Below, one piece after another: positions 16,687 through 26,000 of a stretch of 64,000 bases of DNA. Both the position numbers and the translations under genes were made by a program. Below the pieces are notes generated by a model. The model did not search any database, was not told the DNA's origin, and was given only the letters and a program-made list of their open reading frames with translations. Source of the stretch: Rhodocyclaceae bacterium UBA2250 (GTDB taxonomy: Bacteria > Pseudomonadota > Gammaproteobacteria > Burkholderiales > Rhodocyclaceae); assembly GCA_002347285.1 (NCBI GenBank), contig DDXW01000048.1:1-64000 (forward strand), read 5' to 3'. Numbering within the stretch: position 1 is the first letter of the stretch; every line of letters starts with the position of its first letter.

Positions 16687-17892
16687 TCAGAACTGGATGC
16701 CGGACATCTCGGCGACGGTATGCATGTCCTTGTCGCCGCGGCCGGAAAGGTTGACGAGCAGGATTTTGTCCCGCGGCAGGGTCGGGGCCAGCCGCGCGGC
16801 ATGGGCCAGCGCATGGCTCGACTCGAGCGCGGGGATGATCCCCTCGAAATGGCAGAGAGCATGGAAGGCGGCGAGCGCCTCGTCGTCGGTCACCGTCACG
16901 TATTCGGCGCGGCCCGAATCCTTGAGCCAGGCGTGTTCCGGGCCGACGCCGGGGTAGTCGAGGCCGGCGGAGATCGAGTGCGTCTCGATGATCTGGCCGT
17001 TCTCGTCCTGCAGCAGGTAGGTGCGGTTGCCGTGCAGCACGCCAGGCCGGCCGGCGGTCAGCGAGGCGGCATGCCTGCCGCTGGCGATGCCGTGGCCGGC
17101 GGCCTCGACGCCGACCAGCTTGACCCCGGCGTGCGGAATGTAGTCGTAGAAGATGCCCATCGCGTTCGAGCCGCCGCCGACGCAGGCGATCACGGCGTCG
17201 GGCTGCCGCCCCGCCAGCGCCGACATTTGGCCGAGGCACTCCTTGCCGATCACCGACTGGAAGTCGCGCACCAGCATCGGATAGGGATGCGGGCCGGCGA
17301 CCGTGCCGATGATGTAGAACGTGTTGCCGATGTTGGTCACCCAGTCGCGCATCGCCTCGTTGAGCGCGTCCTTGAGCGTCTTCGAGCCGGATTCGACCGG
17401 CACGACCGTCGCGCCGAGCAGCTTCATGCGATAGACGTTGGCGGCCTGGCGCTTGATGTCCTCGCTGCCCATGTAGACCACGCACTCCATGCCGTAGCGG
17501 GCGGCGACGGTGGCGGTGGCGACACCGTGCTGGCCGGCGCCGGTCTCGGCGATCACGCGCGGCTTGTCCATGCGGCGGGCGAGCAGCGCCTGGCCGATGC
17601 AGTTGTTCACCTTGTGGGCGCCGGTGTGGTTCAGGTCTTCGCGCTTGAGATAGATCTGCGCACCGCCGAGTTGCTCCGACCAGCGCTTCGCGTGGTAGAT
17701 CGGGCTGGGACGGCCGACGTAGTGGGCGAGTTCATATTCGAATTCGGCGCGGAAGGACGGGTCGTGCCGGGCCGCCTCGTAGGCCGTCTTCAGTTCGTCG
17801 AGCGCGGGGATCAGGGTTTCGGCGACGAAGACGCCGCCATACTTGCCGAAATGCCCGCGTTCGTCAGGCAGCCTGTACTCATTGTCTGGCAT
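16687..17892 (-). CDS. trpB: Tryptophan synthase beta subunit
   Basis: PLP enzyme condensing indole with serine. 401 residues. PLP lysine in NHTGAHKVNNCIGQALLA; phosphate-binding loop VGGGSNAMGIF; GRPSPIYHAKRWSEQLGG and the conserved EHAWLKDSGRAEY near the end. Overlaps trpF by 14 bases. An exact 18-nt core of the dispersed word lies here, in a different frame, where it encodes part of SALAGRQPD. Confidence 0.98.
   Translation of the reverse strand: MPDNEYRLPDERGHFGKYGGVFVAETLIPALDELKTAYEAARHDPSFRAEFEYELAHYVGRPSPIYHAKRWSEQLGGAQIYLKREDLNHTGAHKVNNCIGQALLARRMDKPRVIAETGAGQHGVATATVAARYGMECVVYMGSEDIKRQAANVYRMKLLGATVVPVESGSKTLKDALNEAMRDWVTNIGNTFYIIGTVAGPHPYPMLVRDFQSVIGKECLGQMSALAGRQPDAVIACVGGGSNAMGIFYDYIPHAGVKLVGVEAAGHGIASGRHAASLTAGRPGVLHGNRTYLLQDENGQIIETHSISAGLDYPGVGPEHAWLKDSGRAEYVTVTDDEALAAFHALCHFEGIIPALESSHALAHAARLAPTLPRDKILLVNLSGRGDKDMHTVAEMSGIQF
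17205..17228 (-). repeat. Dispersed word, exact 18-nt core in trpB
   Basis: The 18-nt core is exact and the full 24 positions match 21. It encodes SALAGR in a conserved-looking part of TrpB, so this one may have arisen by substitution rather than insertion. Confidence 0.45.
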
Positions 17893-18508
17893 CTGCTGTT
17901 CTCACCGCCGCGAGAAACGCGGCCACCTTGTCGGCATCCTTGATTCCCTTGGCCGCCTCGACGCCGCTGCTGACATCGACCGCCCAAGGATGCACCTTGT
18001 TTATCGCTTCTTCGACATTGCCGGCATGCAGGCCACCCGAGAGGATGACCGGCAACGGCAGTTGCTCCGGGATCAGGGACCAGTCGAACGACTGACCGAT
18101 GCCGCCGTACGCCTCGACCCAGGCATCGAGCAGCAGCCCTTGCGCGGCCGGATAGGCGCGCGCGAATTCTAGCAGATCGAGCCCCGGCCACACCCGGGCG
18201 GCCTTGAGATAGGGCCTGCCGAACTGCGCGCAATAGGCGGCGTCCTCCTCGCCGTGAAACTGCAGCACGTCGAGGGGAATGGCCGCCAGAATTTCGCGCA
18301 CCGTCGCCGCAGCGGCATTGACGAACAGGCCGACGCGCGCGACGAAAGGCGGCACGCGCGCGGCCAGTGCCGCCGCCGCGTCCGGCGTCAGGGCGCGCGG
18401 ACTCGGCGGATAGAACACGAAGCCGACGGCATCGGCACCGGCATCCACGGCAGCTGCAAGATCGGCGTCACGAGTGATGCCGCAGATCTTGACGCGGGTT
18501 CTGTGCAT
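17879..18508 (-). CDS. trpF: Phosphoribosylanthranilate isomerase
   Basis: Isomerises phosphoribosylanthranilate to CdRP in tryptophan synthesis. 209 residues, TIM barrel. Catalytic Cys in VKICGITRDADL, catalytic Asp in AVDVSSGVEAAKGIKD, LQFHGEED loop intact. Start MHRTRVKICG sits one base from the truA stop. Overlaps trpB, so likely coupled. Confidence 0.97.
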   Translation of the reverse strand: MHRTRVKICGITRDADLAAAVDAGADAVGFVFYPPSPRALTPDAAAALAARVPPFVARVGLFVNAAAATVREILAAIPLDVLQFHGEEDAAYCAQFGRPYLKAARVWPGLDLLEFARAYPAAQGLLLDAWVEAYGGIGQSFDWSLIPEQLPLPVILSGGLHAGNVEEAINKVHPWAVDVSSGVEAAKGIKDADKVAAFLAAVRTADARQ

Positions 18509-18509
18509 T

Positions 18510-19313
18510 TCAGGCGATCGGCAATTGCAAGGACGGCATGATACCCCCGGGCGCGCCGGCGGTTGGCAACACCCATTGCCGATCGTACTCGACGCCCGCC
18601 AGATACAGGCCGTCGGGGGCATGGGTCGGCGCACCGAGCCGGCGATCCCGCGCGGCGAGCAGTTCCGCCAGCCATGCCACCGGCTGCCGGCCCGTCCCGA
18701 CATAGGCAAGTGCGCCCACGAGATTTCTGACCATGTGGTGCAGAAAGGCGCTCGCCCGGCAGTCGAAGACGATCAGGTCGCCTTGCCGTGTGACGGTGAA
18801 TTCGTGCATCGTCTTGACCGGCGACTTCGCTTGGCATTCCGCCGCCCGAAACGACGTGAAGTCGTGCTCGCCGATCAGGCAGGCCGCGGCGTCCTGCATC
18901 GCCGCTAGGTCGAGCGGACGGTGGCACCAGCCGACCCGCCCCGACAGCAGGCCCGGCCGCTCCGGCCGGTTCAGCAGCAAATACCGGTAGGCGCGCGACC
19001 GTGCGGAAAAGCGCGCGTGGAAATTATCGCCGACCGGAACGGCCCAGCGCACCGCCACCGCGGCGGGCAAATGGGCATTGACGCCGCGCACCCACGCCGT
19101 CTGCGGCCGATCCACGGCAACATCGAAATGGACGACTTGCGCGAGTGCATGGACACCGGCATCGGTGCGGCCTGCGCAGACGACCCTGATCGGCGCGCCG
19201 GCGATCTGCGCCAGCGCATGCTCCAGCACGTCCTGCACGGTGCGGCCTCCCGGTTGCGATTGCCAGCCGGCAAACTCGGCTCCGTCATATTCGAGACACA
19301 ACGCGATTCTCAT
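18510..19313 (-). CDS. truA: tRNA pseudouridine(38-40) synthase TruA
   Basis: Makes pseudouridine at positions 38-40 of tRNA anticodon arms. 267 residues. The catalytic Asp is in CAGRTDAGVHALAQVVHFD; N-terminal LCLEYDGAEFAGWQSQPGGR and later FHARFSARSRAYRYLLLNR are family hallmarks, as is FLHHMVRNLVGALAYVG. Overlaps the upstream membrane-protein gene by four bases. Confidence 0.97.
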   Translation of the reverse strand: MRIALCLEYDGAEFAGWQSQPGGRTVQDVLEHALAQIAGAPIRVVCAGRTDAGVHALAQVVHFDVAVDRPQTAWVRGVNAHLPAAVAVRWAVPVGDNFHARFSARSRAYRYLLLNRPERPGLLSGRVGWCHRPLDLAAMQDAAACLIGEHDFTSFRAAECQAKSPVKTMHEFTVTRQGDLIVFDCRASAFLHHMVRNLVGALAYVGTGRQPVAWLAELLAARDRRLGAPTHAPDGLYLAGVEYDRQWVLPTAGAPGGIMPSLQLPIA

Positions 19314-19897
19314 GCCCAGATCGCCCAGCCGAGAACTCCTGCCAGCAACAAGCCGATCAGGAGCCGATCGCGCCCGCGCAGCCGCGGCATCGGCAGCCGC
19401 AGGCAGTCCGCACCCGTCTCAGGTTCCGGTGCCAGCCAGTCGCGCCAGCCGATCCGTTCTTTCCTCTCGACGAACTCCATCACGAGCATCAGCCGCACCA
19501 CGGTGGCATCGCGCCAGGGGATGGGGTGCAACAGCCAGTAGAAACCGGTCAGCAGCCCGTCCGTTCCCAGGCGCTGATGCAGCAAGGCCAGGCTCGTCAG
19601 CAGCGCCAGCAAGCGGCCCAGCTGTTCCGCGCATTGCCGCACTCCTTCGTGGGTCAGGCCGATCCGGCCGGGCAAGCCCGGCAGATACTCTCCCGGCGAA
19701 AAGAAAAGAAACAGGATGGCCAGTGAAACCAATAGCCAGCGCGAGCGGCGCAGCAGATTAACGGTGCGCTGCCGCGCGGCGACGGCGGCGATGACCAGAC
19801 ACGACAGGGAAACGACGAGCATGGTCGGCAACGACAGTCCGGCCAGTACCACGGCGAAAGCGAGCCATGACAGCAGAAGCGAAGCCGGGTGCCACAT
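19310..19897 (-). CDS. Membrane protein, CbiQ/EcfT-like
   Basis: 195 residues with about five hydrophobic segments (LLLSWLAFAVVLAGLSLPTM, MLVVSLSCLVIAAVAA, WLLVSLAILFLFFSPGEYLP, a mid segment LLALLTSLALL and a C-terminal GLLLAGVLGWAIWA). The arrangement of helices then an amphipathic stretch with charged residues resembles transmembrane subunits of ECF-type transporters (CbiQ family), but no ATPase or S component is near. It occupies the fimV-truA gap and is coupled to truA. Assignment is tentative. Confidence 0.55.
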   Translation of the reverse strand: MWHPASLLLSWLAFAVVLAGLSLPTMLVVSLSCLVIAAVAARQRTVNLLRRSRWLLVSLAILFLFFSPGEYLPGLPGRIGLTHEGVRQCAEQLGRLLALLTSLALLHQRLGTDGLLTGFYWLLHPIPWRDATVVRLMLVMEFVERKERIGWRDWLAPEPETGADCLRLPMPRLRGRDRLLIGLLLAGVLGWAIWA

Positions 19898-19909
19898 CAG
19901 GCAGAGGCG

Positions 19910-19938
19910 GCCACGGCATCACATCGCGTTGCCGTGGC
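19910..19938. other. Inverted repeat between fimV and the EcfT-like gene
   Basis: GCCACGGC and GCCGTGGC, 8 bp each with a 13-base loop, just past the fimV stop. There is no U run, so it is not a classic terminator; it may stabilise the fimV mRNA 3' end. Confidence 0.35.
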
Positions 19939-19943
19939 GGGAC

Positions 19944-22667
19944 TCAAACGCTCAACTGATCGAGCTTGGCGCGCGCCTGTTCACGCTGGGCAGCGCTTCC
20001 CTCGTTCAGAACTTCGTTCAGTAGCTCGCGCGTTCCCTCGAGATCGCCCATCTCCTCATAAGCCTGCGCCAGTTCGAGCTTGGTCGCCACTTCCGGGTTG
20101 TCGGTCTCGCTCGCTGCCGCGACGACCTCCGCCTCGCCGCCCGCCGGTGCCACCTCGGCCAGATCGAAGGCGAGATCGACGTCTGCAGCGGCGGCTGCGG
20201 AGGCCACCGGCTCGGGCGCAGACGGTTCGATATCAAGGTCGAGGTTGATGTCCGGCAGCGCAGCGGCGGCTTCCTTCTCGGCGTGCTCCGCTGTCGCCGC
20301 AGGGGAACCGCTGTCCAGGTCAAGGTCGAAATCGAACTTGATCTCGCCTGCGCCGGCTGCCTCCTCCGTCATCGGCGCCTCGCTCGGCATCGTTTGCGTC
20401 GGCTCTTCCGCGCCTGCTTCCTCCTGGACGGCTGCAGCAACCGCCCCCGTATCCGAAGCCGTGCCCAGATCCAGGTCGAAGCTGAAATCGACGGCATTCT
20501 CCGTCGCAGCCGCGTCGATGCTTTTCTCGACGGCAGCCTCGACGGCGGCACCCGTCTCAGGCGTTGCCAGATCGAAATCGAAGTCGAGCCCCGCCGCTTC
20601 GGTTTCGGTGGCGCCAGCAGGCTGCGCCTCGGGCTCGGCCACCGCCGTTGCCGGCGGCTCCATCACCTTGCTGGTCGTACCCAGATCCAAGTCGAAGTCG
20701 AGCGAAGCCGTTTCTTCCGGAGCCGCTGCGCCAGCGACCGCCTCCGCAGCAGCGGGCTCCTCCGCTGGTTGCGGCGCGCTTTCCGCCGCCTCCGCGACGG
20801 CCGGCACGACAGCGCCAATGAAAATGCCGCCCGAAAGCCCGAGCGCATGCGCCATGGACAGGGCCTTCTCCCACTCCGCACCCCGTCCGTTGTTCTGCTT
20901 GTGCAGCTCCGTCGCAACCGTCTCGAACTGCGCAAGGTCTTCCTGTTTCGCATACAGTTCGAGCAGCTTCATGTGGATGGCGGTGCGCGCAGGATCGTTC
21001 TTCATGCCATCCAGCAATATCTCCTCGGCCTGCTTGTCCCGACCATAAGCCATCAGGACATCCGCCTCCGCGACCGGATCGACGATCTCCTCGGCCGTCA
21101 GGGCACCGCTCTCGCCGAAATCGCTCTGGATCGAGATCTCGCTCGCCTCGAGGTTCTCCGGCGGGATCGGCGCTGCTGCAGCAGGCTGCTCGGCCTGCTC
21201 GGCAAAGGGTTCCGCATATTCTTCAGCCTGCGCCGCGGCCTGTTGTTTCCGCCGCCAGGACGAATATCCGAGATAGCTGAGCAGCAAGGCAAGCAGGCCG
21301 CCTCCGCCATAGACGAGCTGCGGATTCTCTTCGACGAAGCTCGGTTCGGGTGGTGGCGGCGGCGGTGCCGCAGGTTTCCGCGTCGGCGGCGCGACGGCCG
21401 CAGGGGCGGACTCCGCGGGCTTGGGCGTTTCCACGGCCGGTGCAGGCGCCTCGGCGGGCTTCGCGGGAGCGGTCTCCGTTGCAGGTTTTTCCTTCTGCGC
21501 GTCAGCGACTGGTGCAGGCGGAGCCTCGGCAGGCTTGGCCGCCGCCTGGCTTTCCTGCTGCAGCTTGGTGCCTGTCTGGCTCTTGATCTCGACGAGGTGC
21601 TTGAGGTTCTCGATATTCTTCTCGAGCATGGCAATCCGCTCGGATGCCTCGCGCAACGCCTTGTCGCGCGCGATCAGGTCTTCTTCGAGGCTGCTTCCGC
21701 CGACGGCCTGAGCCGTCTTCGGCGCCTCGGTACGGGACACCTCCAACTTGTCCTTCGTCACCACCGGCGGAGCCTTCTCCTCGACCTGGGGCTTGATCGT
21801 CCCTGTCACCTGCTGGCGGGGGGCGCTTTCCGCAACCGCAGGAGCCTTGCCTGCGGCCTCGGCGAGTTGGCGGCGATAGGCGTTGAACTCGGCCGCCTGA
21901 CCGATCACCAGCTTGCGCGCTTCCGCAGGGTCGACCTGCGCCGCCTGCCCGGCTTCCGGTATCCGCAATATCTTTCCGGACCGAAGGCGGTTCATGTTGT
22001 TGCCGTCGAAGGCATCCCGATTGGAATCGAACAACGCGACCAGCATCTGATCGAGGCTCACCGATTCCGCTTTGGTTTCGCGGGCGATCCTGCTGAGCGT
22101 GTCGCCGCGCTTGACCTCGTAGTCGCCGGCGGCGACCAGTTCCGCACGAGGCTTGGCCGCAACGGGTGCAGCGGCGGGCTGGGCCGTCGGCGCAGCGGGC
22201 AACGCCTTTATCGCGGGCGTCGTCGGTGCGACTACGGAAGCAGGCTTCGCCACCCGCAGCATTTCCGGCGGGTCGAGCAGGAACGTGTATTCCCGCATCA
22301 TGCGGCCGGACGACCAGTTCAGTTCAACCAGAAAATGCAGGAACGGCTCATCGACCGGACGGTCGGACGTCAGCTTCAACACCGACTGGCCATTCGGCAA
22401 CTTCGCGATGTTGAAGCGCACACTGGACAGCGCAGGCGCGAACTCGATGCCCGCCTCCCTGAACGCCTCATGGGAAGCCAGCTTAGCCGACAGCGAAGCC
22501 AGTTCCTCCTTGCTCGCCGTCAGTGCAACCTCGGCACTCAGCGGCTGGCCGATGCCGGAATACACCGTCAATTTCCCCAAGCCGGCCGCTTGCGCACCCA
22601 ACGCCGTTGCCAGCAGAGCTGCAATAACAGTGGCCTTGAATGCCGATGGTTTGCCAAGTTTGCTCAC
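19944..22667 (-). CDS. fimV: FimV-like pilus assembly / polar hub protein
   Basis: 907 residues. Signal peptide and secreted N-terminal domain (GLGKLTVYSGIGQPLSAEV), LysM at about residues 182-238 (YEVKRGDTLSRIARETKAE ... KILRIPEA), a coiled coil, a Pro/Ala-rich stretch, one membrane helix (QLVYGGGGLLALLLSYLGYS) and a long acidic cytoplasmic region with repeated DFDLDLGT-type units. Ends with a TPR-like FimV C-terminal domain (EVATKLELAQAYEEMGDLEG). FimV organises the cell pole and type IV pili and twitching. Start is GTG with GGGAGG eight bases upstream. Downstream of asd as usual. Confidence 0.93.
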   Translation of the reverse strand: MSKLGKPSAFKATVIAALLATALGAQAAGLGKLTVYSGIGQPLSAEVALTASKEELASLSAKLASHEAFREAGIEFAPALSSVRFNIAKLPNGQSVLKLTSDRPVDEPFLHFLVELNWSSGRMMREYTFLLDPPEMLRVAKPASVVAPTTPAIKALPAAPTAQPAAAPVAAKPRAELVAAGDYEVKRGDTLSRIARETKAESVSLDQMLVALFDSNRDAFDGNNMNRLRSGKILRIPEAGQAAQVDPAEARKLVIGQAAEFNAYRRQLAEAAGKAPAVAESAPRQQVTGTIKPQVEEKAPPVVTKDKLEVSRTEAPKTAQAVGGSSLEEDLIARDKALREASERIAMLEKNIENLKHLVEIKSQTGTKLQQESQAAAKPAEAPPAPVADAQKEKPATETAPAKPAEAPAPAVETPKPAESAPAAVAPPTRKPAAPPPPPPEPSFVEENPQLVYGGGGLLALLLSYLGYSSWRRKQQAAAQAEEYAEPFAEQAEQPAAAAPIPPENLEASEISIQSDFGESGALTAEEIVDPVAEADVLMAYGRDKQAEEILLDGMKNDPARTAIHMKLLELYAKQEDLAQFETVATELHKQNNGRGAEWEKALSMAHALGLSGGIFIGAVVPAVAEAAESAPQPAEEPAAAEAVAGAAAPEETASLDFDLDLGTTSKVMEPPATAVAEPEAQPAGATETEAAGLDFDFDLATPETGAAVEAAVEKSIDAAATENAVDFSFDLDLGTASDTGAVAAAVQEEAGAEEPTQTMPSEAPMTEEAAGAGEIKFDFDLDLDSGSPAATAEHAEKEAAAALPDINLDLDIEPSAPEPVASAAAAADVDLAFDLAEVAPAGGEAEVVAAASETDNPEVATKLELAQAYEEMGDLEGTRELLNEVLNEGSAAQREQARAKLDQLSV

Positions 22668-22763
22668 GATGCCTCCCCACTGGGGATTGATGGGACAGTA
22701 TTCAAAATAACATCATGGACTTGAACGCGCAAGCTCGACCTTTGCTTTATATGCCGAATCGGA

Positions 22764-23885
22764 TTATCCGAGCAAAATTCGCAACATCCGCCGCAGTGGC
22801 TCGGCCGCCCCCCAGAGCAACTGGTCGCCGCAGGTGAAGGCGCCCAGATACTCGGGCCCCATCGCCAGCTTGTGCAGGCGGCCGACGGGCACCGTCAGCG
22901 TACCGGTCACGGCGGCGGGCGTGAGTTCGCGTTCGGAGATCTCGCGCTCGTTGGGCACGACCTTCACCCAGTCGTTGGCCTTGGCGATGATCTCGCCGAC
23001 TTCGTCGAGCGGCACGTCCTTCCTGAGCTTGATGGTCAGGCCCTGGGAATGGCAGCGCATCGCGCCGACGCGCACGCACAGGCCGTCGATCGGAATGCTG
23101 CCCGGCGAACGGAACGCCGGTTTGCCGAGGATCTTGTTGCACTCGGCGCCGCCCTTCCACTCCTCCTTCGACTGACCTCCCTCGACCGGCACGTCGATCC
23201 ACGGGATCAGGCTGCCGGCGAGCGGCACGCCGCGGAAGTTCTTCGTCGGAAAGCTGCCGGCGCGCATCGTCTCGGCCACCTTGCGGTCGATGTCGAGGAT
23301 CGCCGAAGCCGGATCGGCCAGCTCGGCCTTGACGGCATCGTGCAGCGCGCCCATCTGCGTCAGGAGTTCGCGCATGTTCTGCGCGCCGGCGCCGGAGGCG
23401 GCCTGGTAGGTCATCGCCGACACCCACTCGACCAGGCCGTGGCGGAACAGGCCGCCGAGGCCCATCAGCATCAGCGAGACGGTACAGTTGCCGCCGATGT
23501 AATTTTTCACACCCTTGGCCAAGCCGGTCTTGATGACGTCGAGGTTGACCGGGTCGAGGATGATGATCGCGTCATCGGCCATGCGCAGGCTGGAGGCCGC
23601 ATCGATCCAGTAGCCGTTCCAGCCGGCCGCACGCAGCTTGGGAAAGACTTCCTTGGTGTAGTCGCCGCCCTGGCAGGTGATGATGACGTCGAGCGTTTTC
23701 AGCGCGTCGATGTCCGTCGCGTCCTTGAGGGGCGCACCGCCGGCCTCGGCCGGTCCCTGGCCGCCGACGTTCGAGGTGGTGAAGAACACCGGCTCGATCA
23801 GGGCGAAATCGCCCTCTTCGCGCATGCGCTGCATCAGCACCGAGCCGACCATGCCGCGCCAACCGACCAGACCTACCTTCTTCAT
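22764..23885 (-). CDS. asd: Aspartate-semialdehyde dehydrogenase
   Basis: NADPH-dependent reduction of aspartyl phosphate, feeding Lys, Thr, Met and peptidoglycan. 373 residues. GWRGMVGSVLMQRM nucleotide loop, active-site Cys in YIGGNCTVSLMLMG, and the AASGAGAQNMRELL segment typical of the gram-negative long form. Twenty-one bases after leuB, before fimV. Confidence 0.98.
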   Translation of the reverse strand: MKKVGLVGWRGMVGSVLMQRMREEGDFALIEPVFFTTSNVGGQGPAEAGGAPLKDATDIDALKTLDVIITCQGGDYTKEVFPKLRAAGWNGYWIDAASSLRMADDAIIILDPVNLDVIKTGLAKGVKNYIGGNCTVSLMLMGLGGLFRHGLVEWVSAMTYQAASGAGAQNMRELLTQMGALHDAVKAELADPASAILDIDRKVAETMRAGSFPTKNFRGVPLAGSLIPWIDVPVEGGQSKEEWKGGAECNKILGKPAFRSPGSIPIDGLCVRVGAMRCHSQGLTIKLRKDVPLDEVGEIIAKANDWVKVVPNEREISERELTPAAVTGTLTVPVGRLHKLAMGPEYLGAFTCGDQLLWGAAEPLRRMLRILLG

Positions 23886-23906
23886 CTCATTTTCCTTTGC
23901 GTGATG

Positions 23907-24959
23907 TCACAGCGCCGCCAGAACCGCGTCGCCCATTTCCTTCGTGCCGACCTTCTTCATGCCGGGCTCGTAGATGTCGCCGGTGCGGAATCCCTGCGCC
24001 AGCACCTTCTTGACGGCGTTCTCGACGCGCTGCGCGGCAGCTTCATTGTTGAACGTATAGCGCAGCATCATCGCCGCAGAAAGGATCGTCGCCAGCGGGT
24101 TGGCCACGCCCTTGCCCGCGATATCGGGCGCCGAGCCGTGGCTCGGCTCGTAGAGGCCCTTGTTCTTTTCGTCGAGCGAGGCCGAGGGCAGCATGCCGAT
24201 CGAACCGGTCAGCATCGAGGCCTCGTCCGACAGGATGTCGCCGAACATATTGCCGGTCACCATCACGTCGAACTGCTTCGGGTTCTTGACGAGCTGCATC
24301 GCCGCATTGTCGACCAGCATGTGGGAGAGCTCGACGTCCGGGAACTCCTTCGCGGTCTCGATCACGACGTCGCGCCACAACTGGGTGCACTCGAGCACAT
24401 TCATCTTGTCCACCGAACAGACCTTCTTGTTGCGCTTGCGCGCGGCCGCGAAGGCGACGCGGGCGATGCGCCGGATCTCGCTCTCGGAATAGACCATGGT
24501 GTTCACGCCGACGCGCTCGCCGTCCCTGGTCTCGATGCCGCGCGGCTGGCCGAAGTAGATGTCGCCGGTCAGTTCGCGCACGATCAGGATGTCGAGGCCG
24601 GCCACGACCTCGGGCTTGAGCGTAGAAGCGTTGGCAAGCTCGGGATAGAGAATCGCCGGACGCAGGTTGGCGAACAGGCCGAGATCCTTGCGGATGCCCA
24701 GCAGTCCCCGCTCGGGGCGCTGTTCGCGTGGATTGTTGTCCCATTGCGGCCCGCCGACGGCGCCGAGCAATACGGCATCGGCCGCACGCGCCAGCTTCTG
24801 GGTGGCTTCCGGGTAGGGATTGCCGGTCGCATCGACCGCGCAGCCGCCGAGCAGCGCCTCCTCCATTTCGAACTGCAGGTCGAGTGTCTTGAGCACCCGC
24901 ACGGCTTCCGCGGTGATTTCCGGACCGATGCCATCACCGGGCAATACGCAAATTTTCAT
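23907..24959 (-). CDS. leuB: 3-Isopropylmalate dehydrogenase
   Basis: Oxidative decarboxylation of 3-isopropylmalate in leucine synthesis. 350 residues. Starts MKICVLPGDGIGPEITAEAV; catalytic Tyr and Lys in MVYSESEIRRIARVAF and VCSVDKMNVLE; metal-binding TGNMFGDILSDEASML; NAD loop HGSAPDIAGKGVANPLATIL. Upstream is an entericidin gene, but leuC and leuD, which usually flank it here, are absent. Confidence 0.97.
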   Translation of the reverse strand: MKICVLPGDGIGPEITAEAVRVLKTLDLQFEMEEALLGGCAVDATGNPYPEATQKLARAADAVLLGAVGGPQWDNNPREQRPERGLLGIRKDLGLFANLRPAILYPELANASTLKPEVVAGLDILIVRELTGDIYFGQPRGIETRDGERVGVNTMVYSESEIRRIARVAFAAARKRNKKVCSVDKMNVLECTQLWRDVVIETAKEFPDVELSHMLVDNAAMQLVKNPKQFDVMVTGNMFGDILSDEASMLTGSIGMLPSASLDEKNKGLYEPSHGSAPDIAGKGVANPLATILSAAMMLRYTFNNEAAAQRVENAVKKVLAQGFRTGDIYEPGMKKVGTKEMGDAVLAAL

Positions 24960-24998
24960 CTTCGTTTCCTGTTCTGACCAACGTTGTTCGGCGAACCG

Positions 24999-25118
24999 TC
25001 ACTTGGCGGTGCGCTGGATCGCCTCGCCGCCCTTCTCGATGTCCTTGCCGATGCCCTGCACGGTGTTGCATCCGGTAATAAACGCGGCGGCGGCGAAGAG
25101 AAACAGCAGTTTTTTCAT
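24999..25118 (-). CDS. Entericidin A/B family lipoprotein
   Basis: 39 residues: MKKLLFLFAAAAFITGCNTV is a lipoprotein signal with the cysteine at residue 17, followed by QGIGKDIEKGGEAIQRTAK. Entericidins are tiny membrane lipoproteins of the EcnAB antidote/toxin type. A good ribosome binding site (TTGGAGACGATC) precedes the ATG. In relatives it lies between leuC and leuD; here it stands alone before leuB. Confidence 0.9.
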   Translation of the reverse strand: MKKLLFLFAAAAFITGCNTVQGIGKDIEKGGEAIQRTAK

Positions 25119-25219
25119 GATCGTCTCCAACAAAAGGATTGCATGCATTCCTGTTCGGCACGGACCGAAGCGGCATTTGCCGTGAGTTCCGCGCCGAAAG
25201 CGTAAATTATCGCACAGGC

Positions 25220-25993
25220 TCAATGCCCTGCCGGCGGCCGATAGTAGTTGAGCGCCTCGGGCAGCCAGCGCTGGATCTCCCTGATGCGCGCCTCGTCGGC
25301 CGGATGGGTGGACAGGAATTCCGGCGGCTTCGCCTTGCCCTTGCCGGCCTCCGCCATGCGCTGCCACAGGCTCAGTGCGGCACGCGGGTCGTACCCGGCC
25401 TTCGCCATGTAGATCAGGCCCATGCGGTCGGCCTCGGACTCGTGCAGCCGCGAATATGGCAACAGGAAGCCGACCGCCGCGCCGGCGCCCAGCAGGCCGG
25501 CATACAGATTGCGGTTCTTCGAATCGCTGGTGGCCACCACGGTCGCGACGGTCAGGCCGGCGACCAGCATCTCCTGGCTGAGCCGCTCGCCGCCATGACG
25601 CGCGATCGCATGGGCGACCTCGTGGCCGATCACCGCTGCGAGACCGGCGTCGTCCTGGGCAATCGGCAGCAGACCGGTATACACCGCCACCTTGCCGCCG
25701 GGCAGGCAGAAGGCGTTCTGCGTCTTGTCGTTGTCGATGACCTTGAATTCCCAGGCGTAATCGCTGCGACCGGTCGCGGCGGCGATGCGCGCCCCGACCC
25801 GTTGCACCCGTTCGTTGGCCACCGGGTCGTGGCTCAGCTTCTCCTTTTCGAGAATCTCCTTGAAGCTGGTCAGCCCCATGCGCATTTCCTGCTGCTCGGA
25901 CACCATCTGCAGCTGCTTGCGGCCGGTGACCGGCACGTTCTGGCAGCCCGCCACGATGAGCGCCAGCAATCCCCACAGCACGATCTTGTTCAT
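25220..25993 (-). CDS. M48-family metallopeptidase lipoprotein
   Basis: 257 residues. Lipoprotein signal (MNKIVLWGLLALIVAGC), then a zinc peptidase domain with HEVAHAIARHGGERLS as the HExxH site and a distal Glu in the LHESEADRMGL segment, with HPADEARI near the end. Resembles LoiP/BepA/YcaL-type periplasmic proteases in outer-membrane protein quality control. Start chosen at the signal peptide; an upstream in-frame ATG adds only seven residues. Seven bases after the MFS gene. Confidence 0.92.
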   Translation of the reverse strand: MNKIVLWGLLALIVAGCQNVPVTGRKQLQMVSEQQEMRMGLTSFKEILEKEKLSHDPVANERVQRVGARIAAATGRSDYAWEFKVIDNDKTQNAFCLPGGKVAVYTGLLPIAQDDAGLAAVIGHEVAHAIARHGGERLSQEMLVAGLTVATVVATSDSKNRNLYAGLLGAGAAVGFLLPYSRLHESEADRMGLIYMAKAGYDPRAALSLWQRMAEAGKGKAKPPEFLSTHPADEARIREIQRWLPEALNYYRPPAGH

Positions 25994-26000
25994 GATTACC

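Noticed and set aside
17811..18233. 140-codon minus-strand frame overlapping trpF and trpB
   Set aside because: Out of frame with both enzymes, no motif, no ribosome binding site.
20283..22724. An 813-codon plus-strand frame opposite fimV
   Set aside because: It is antisense to the FimV repeats; the translation is Arg/Leu-rich with no domain.
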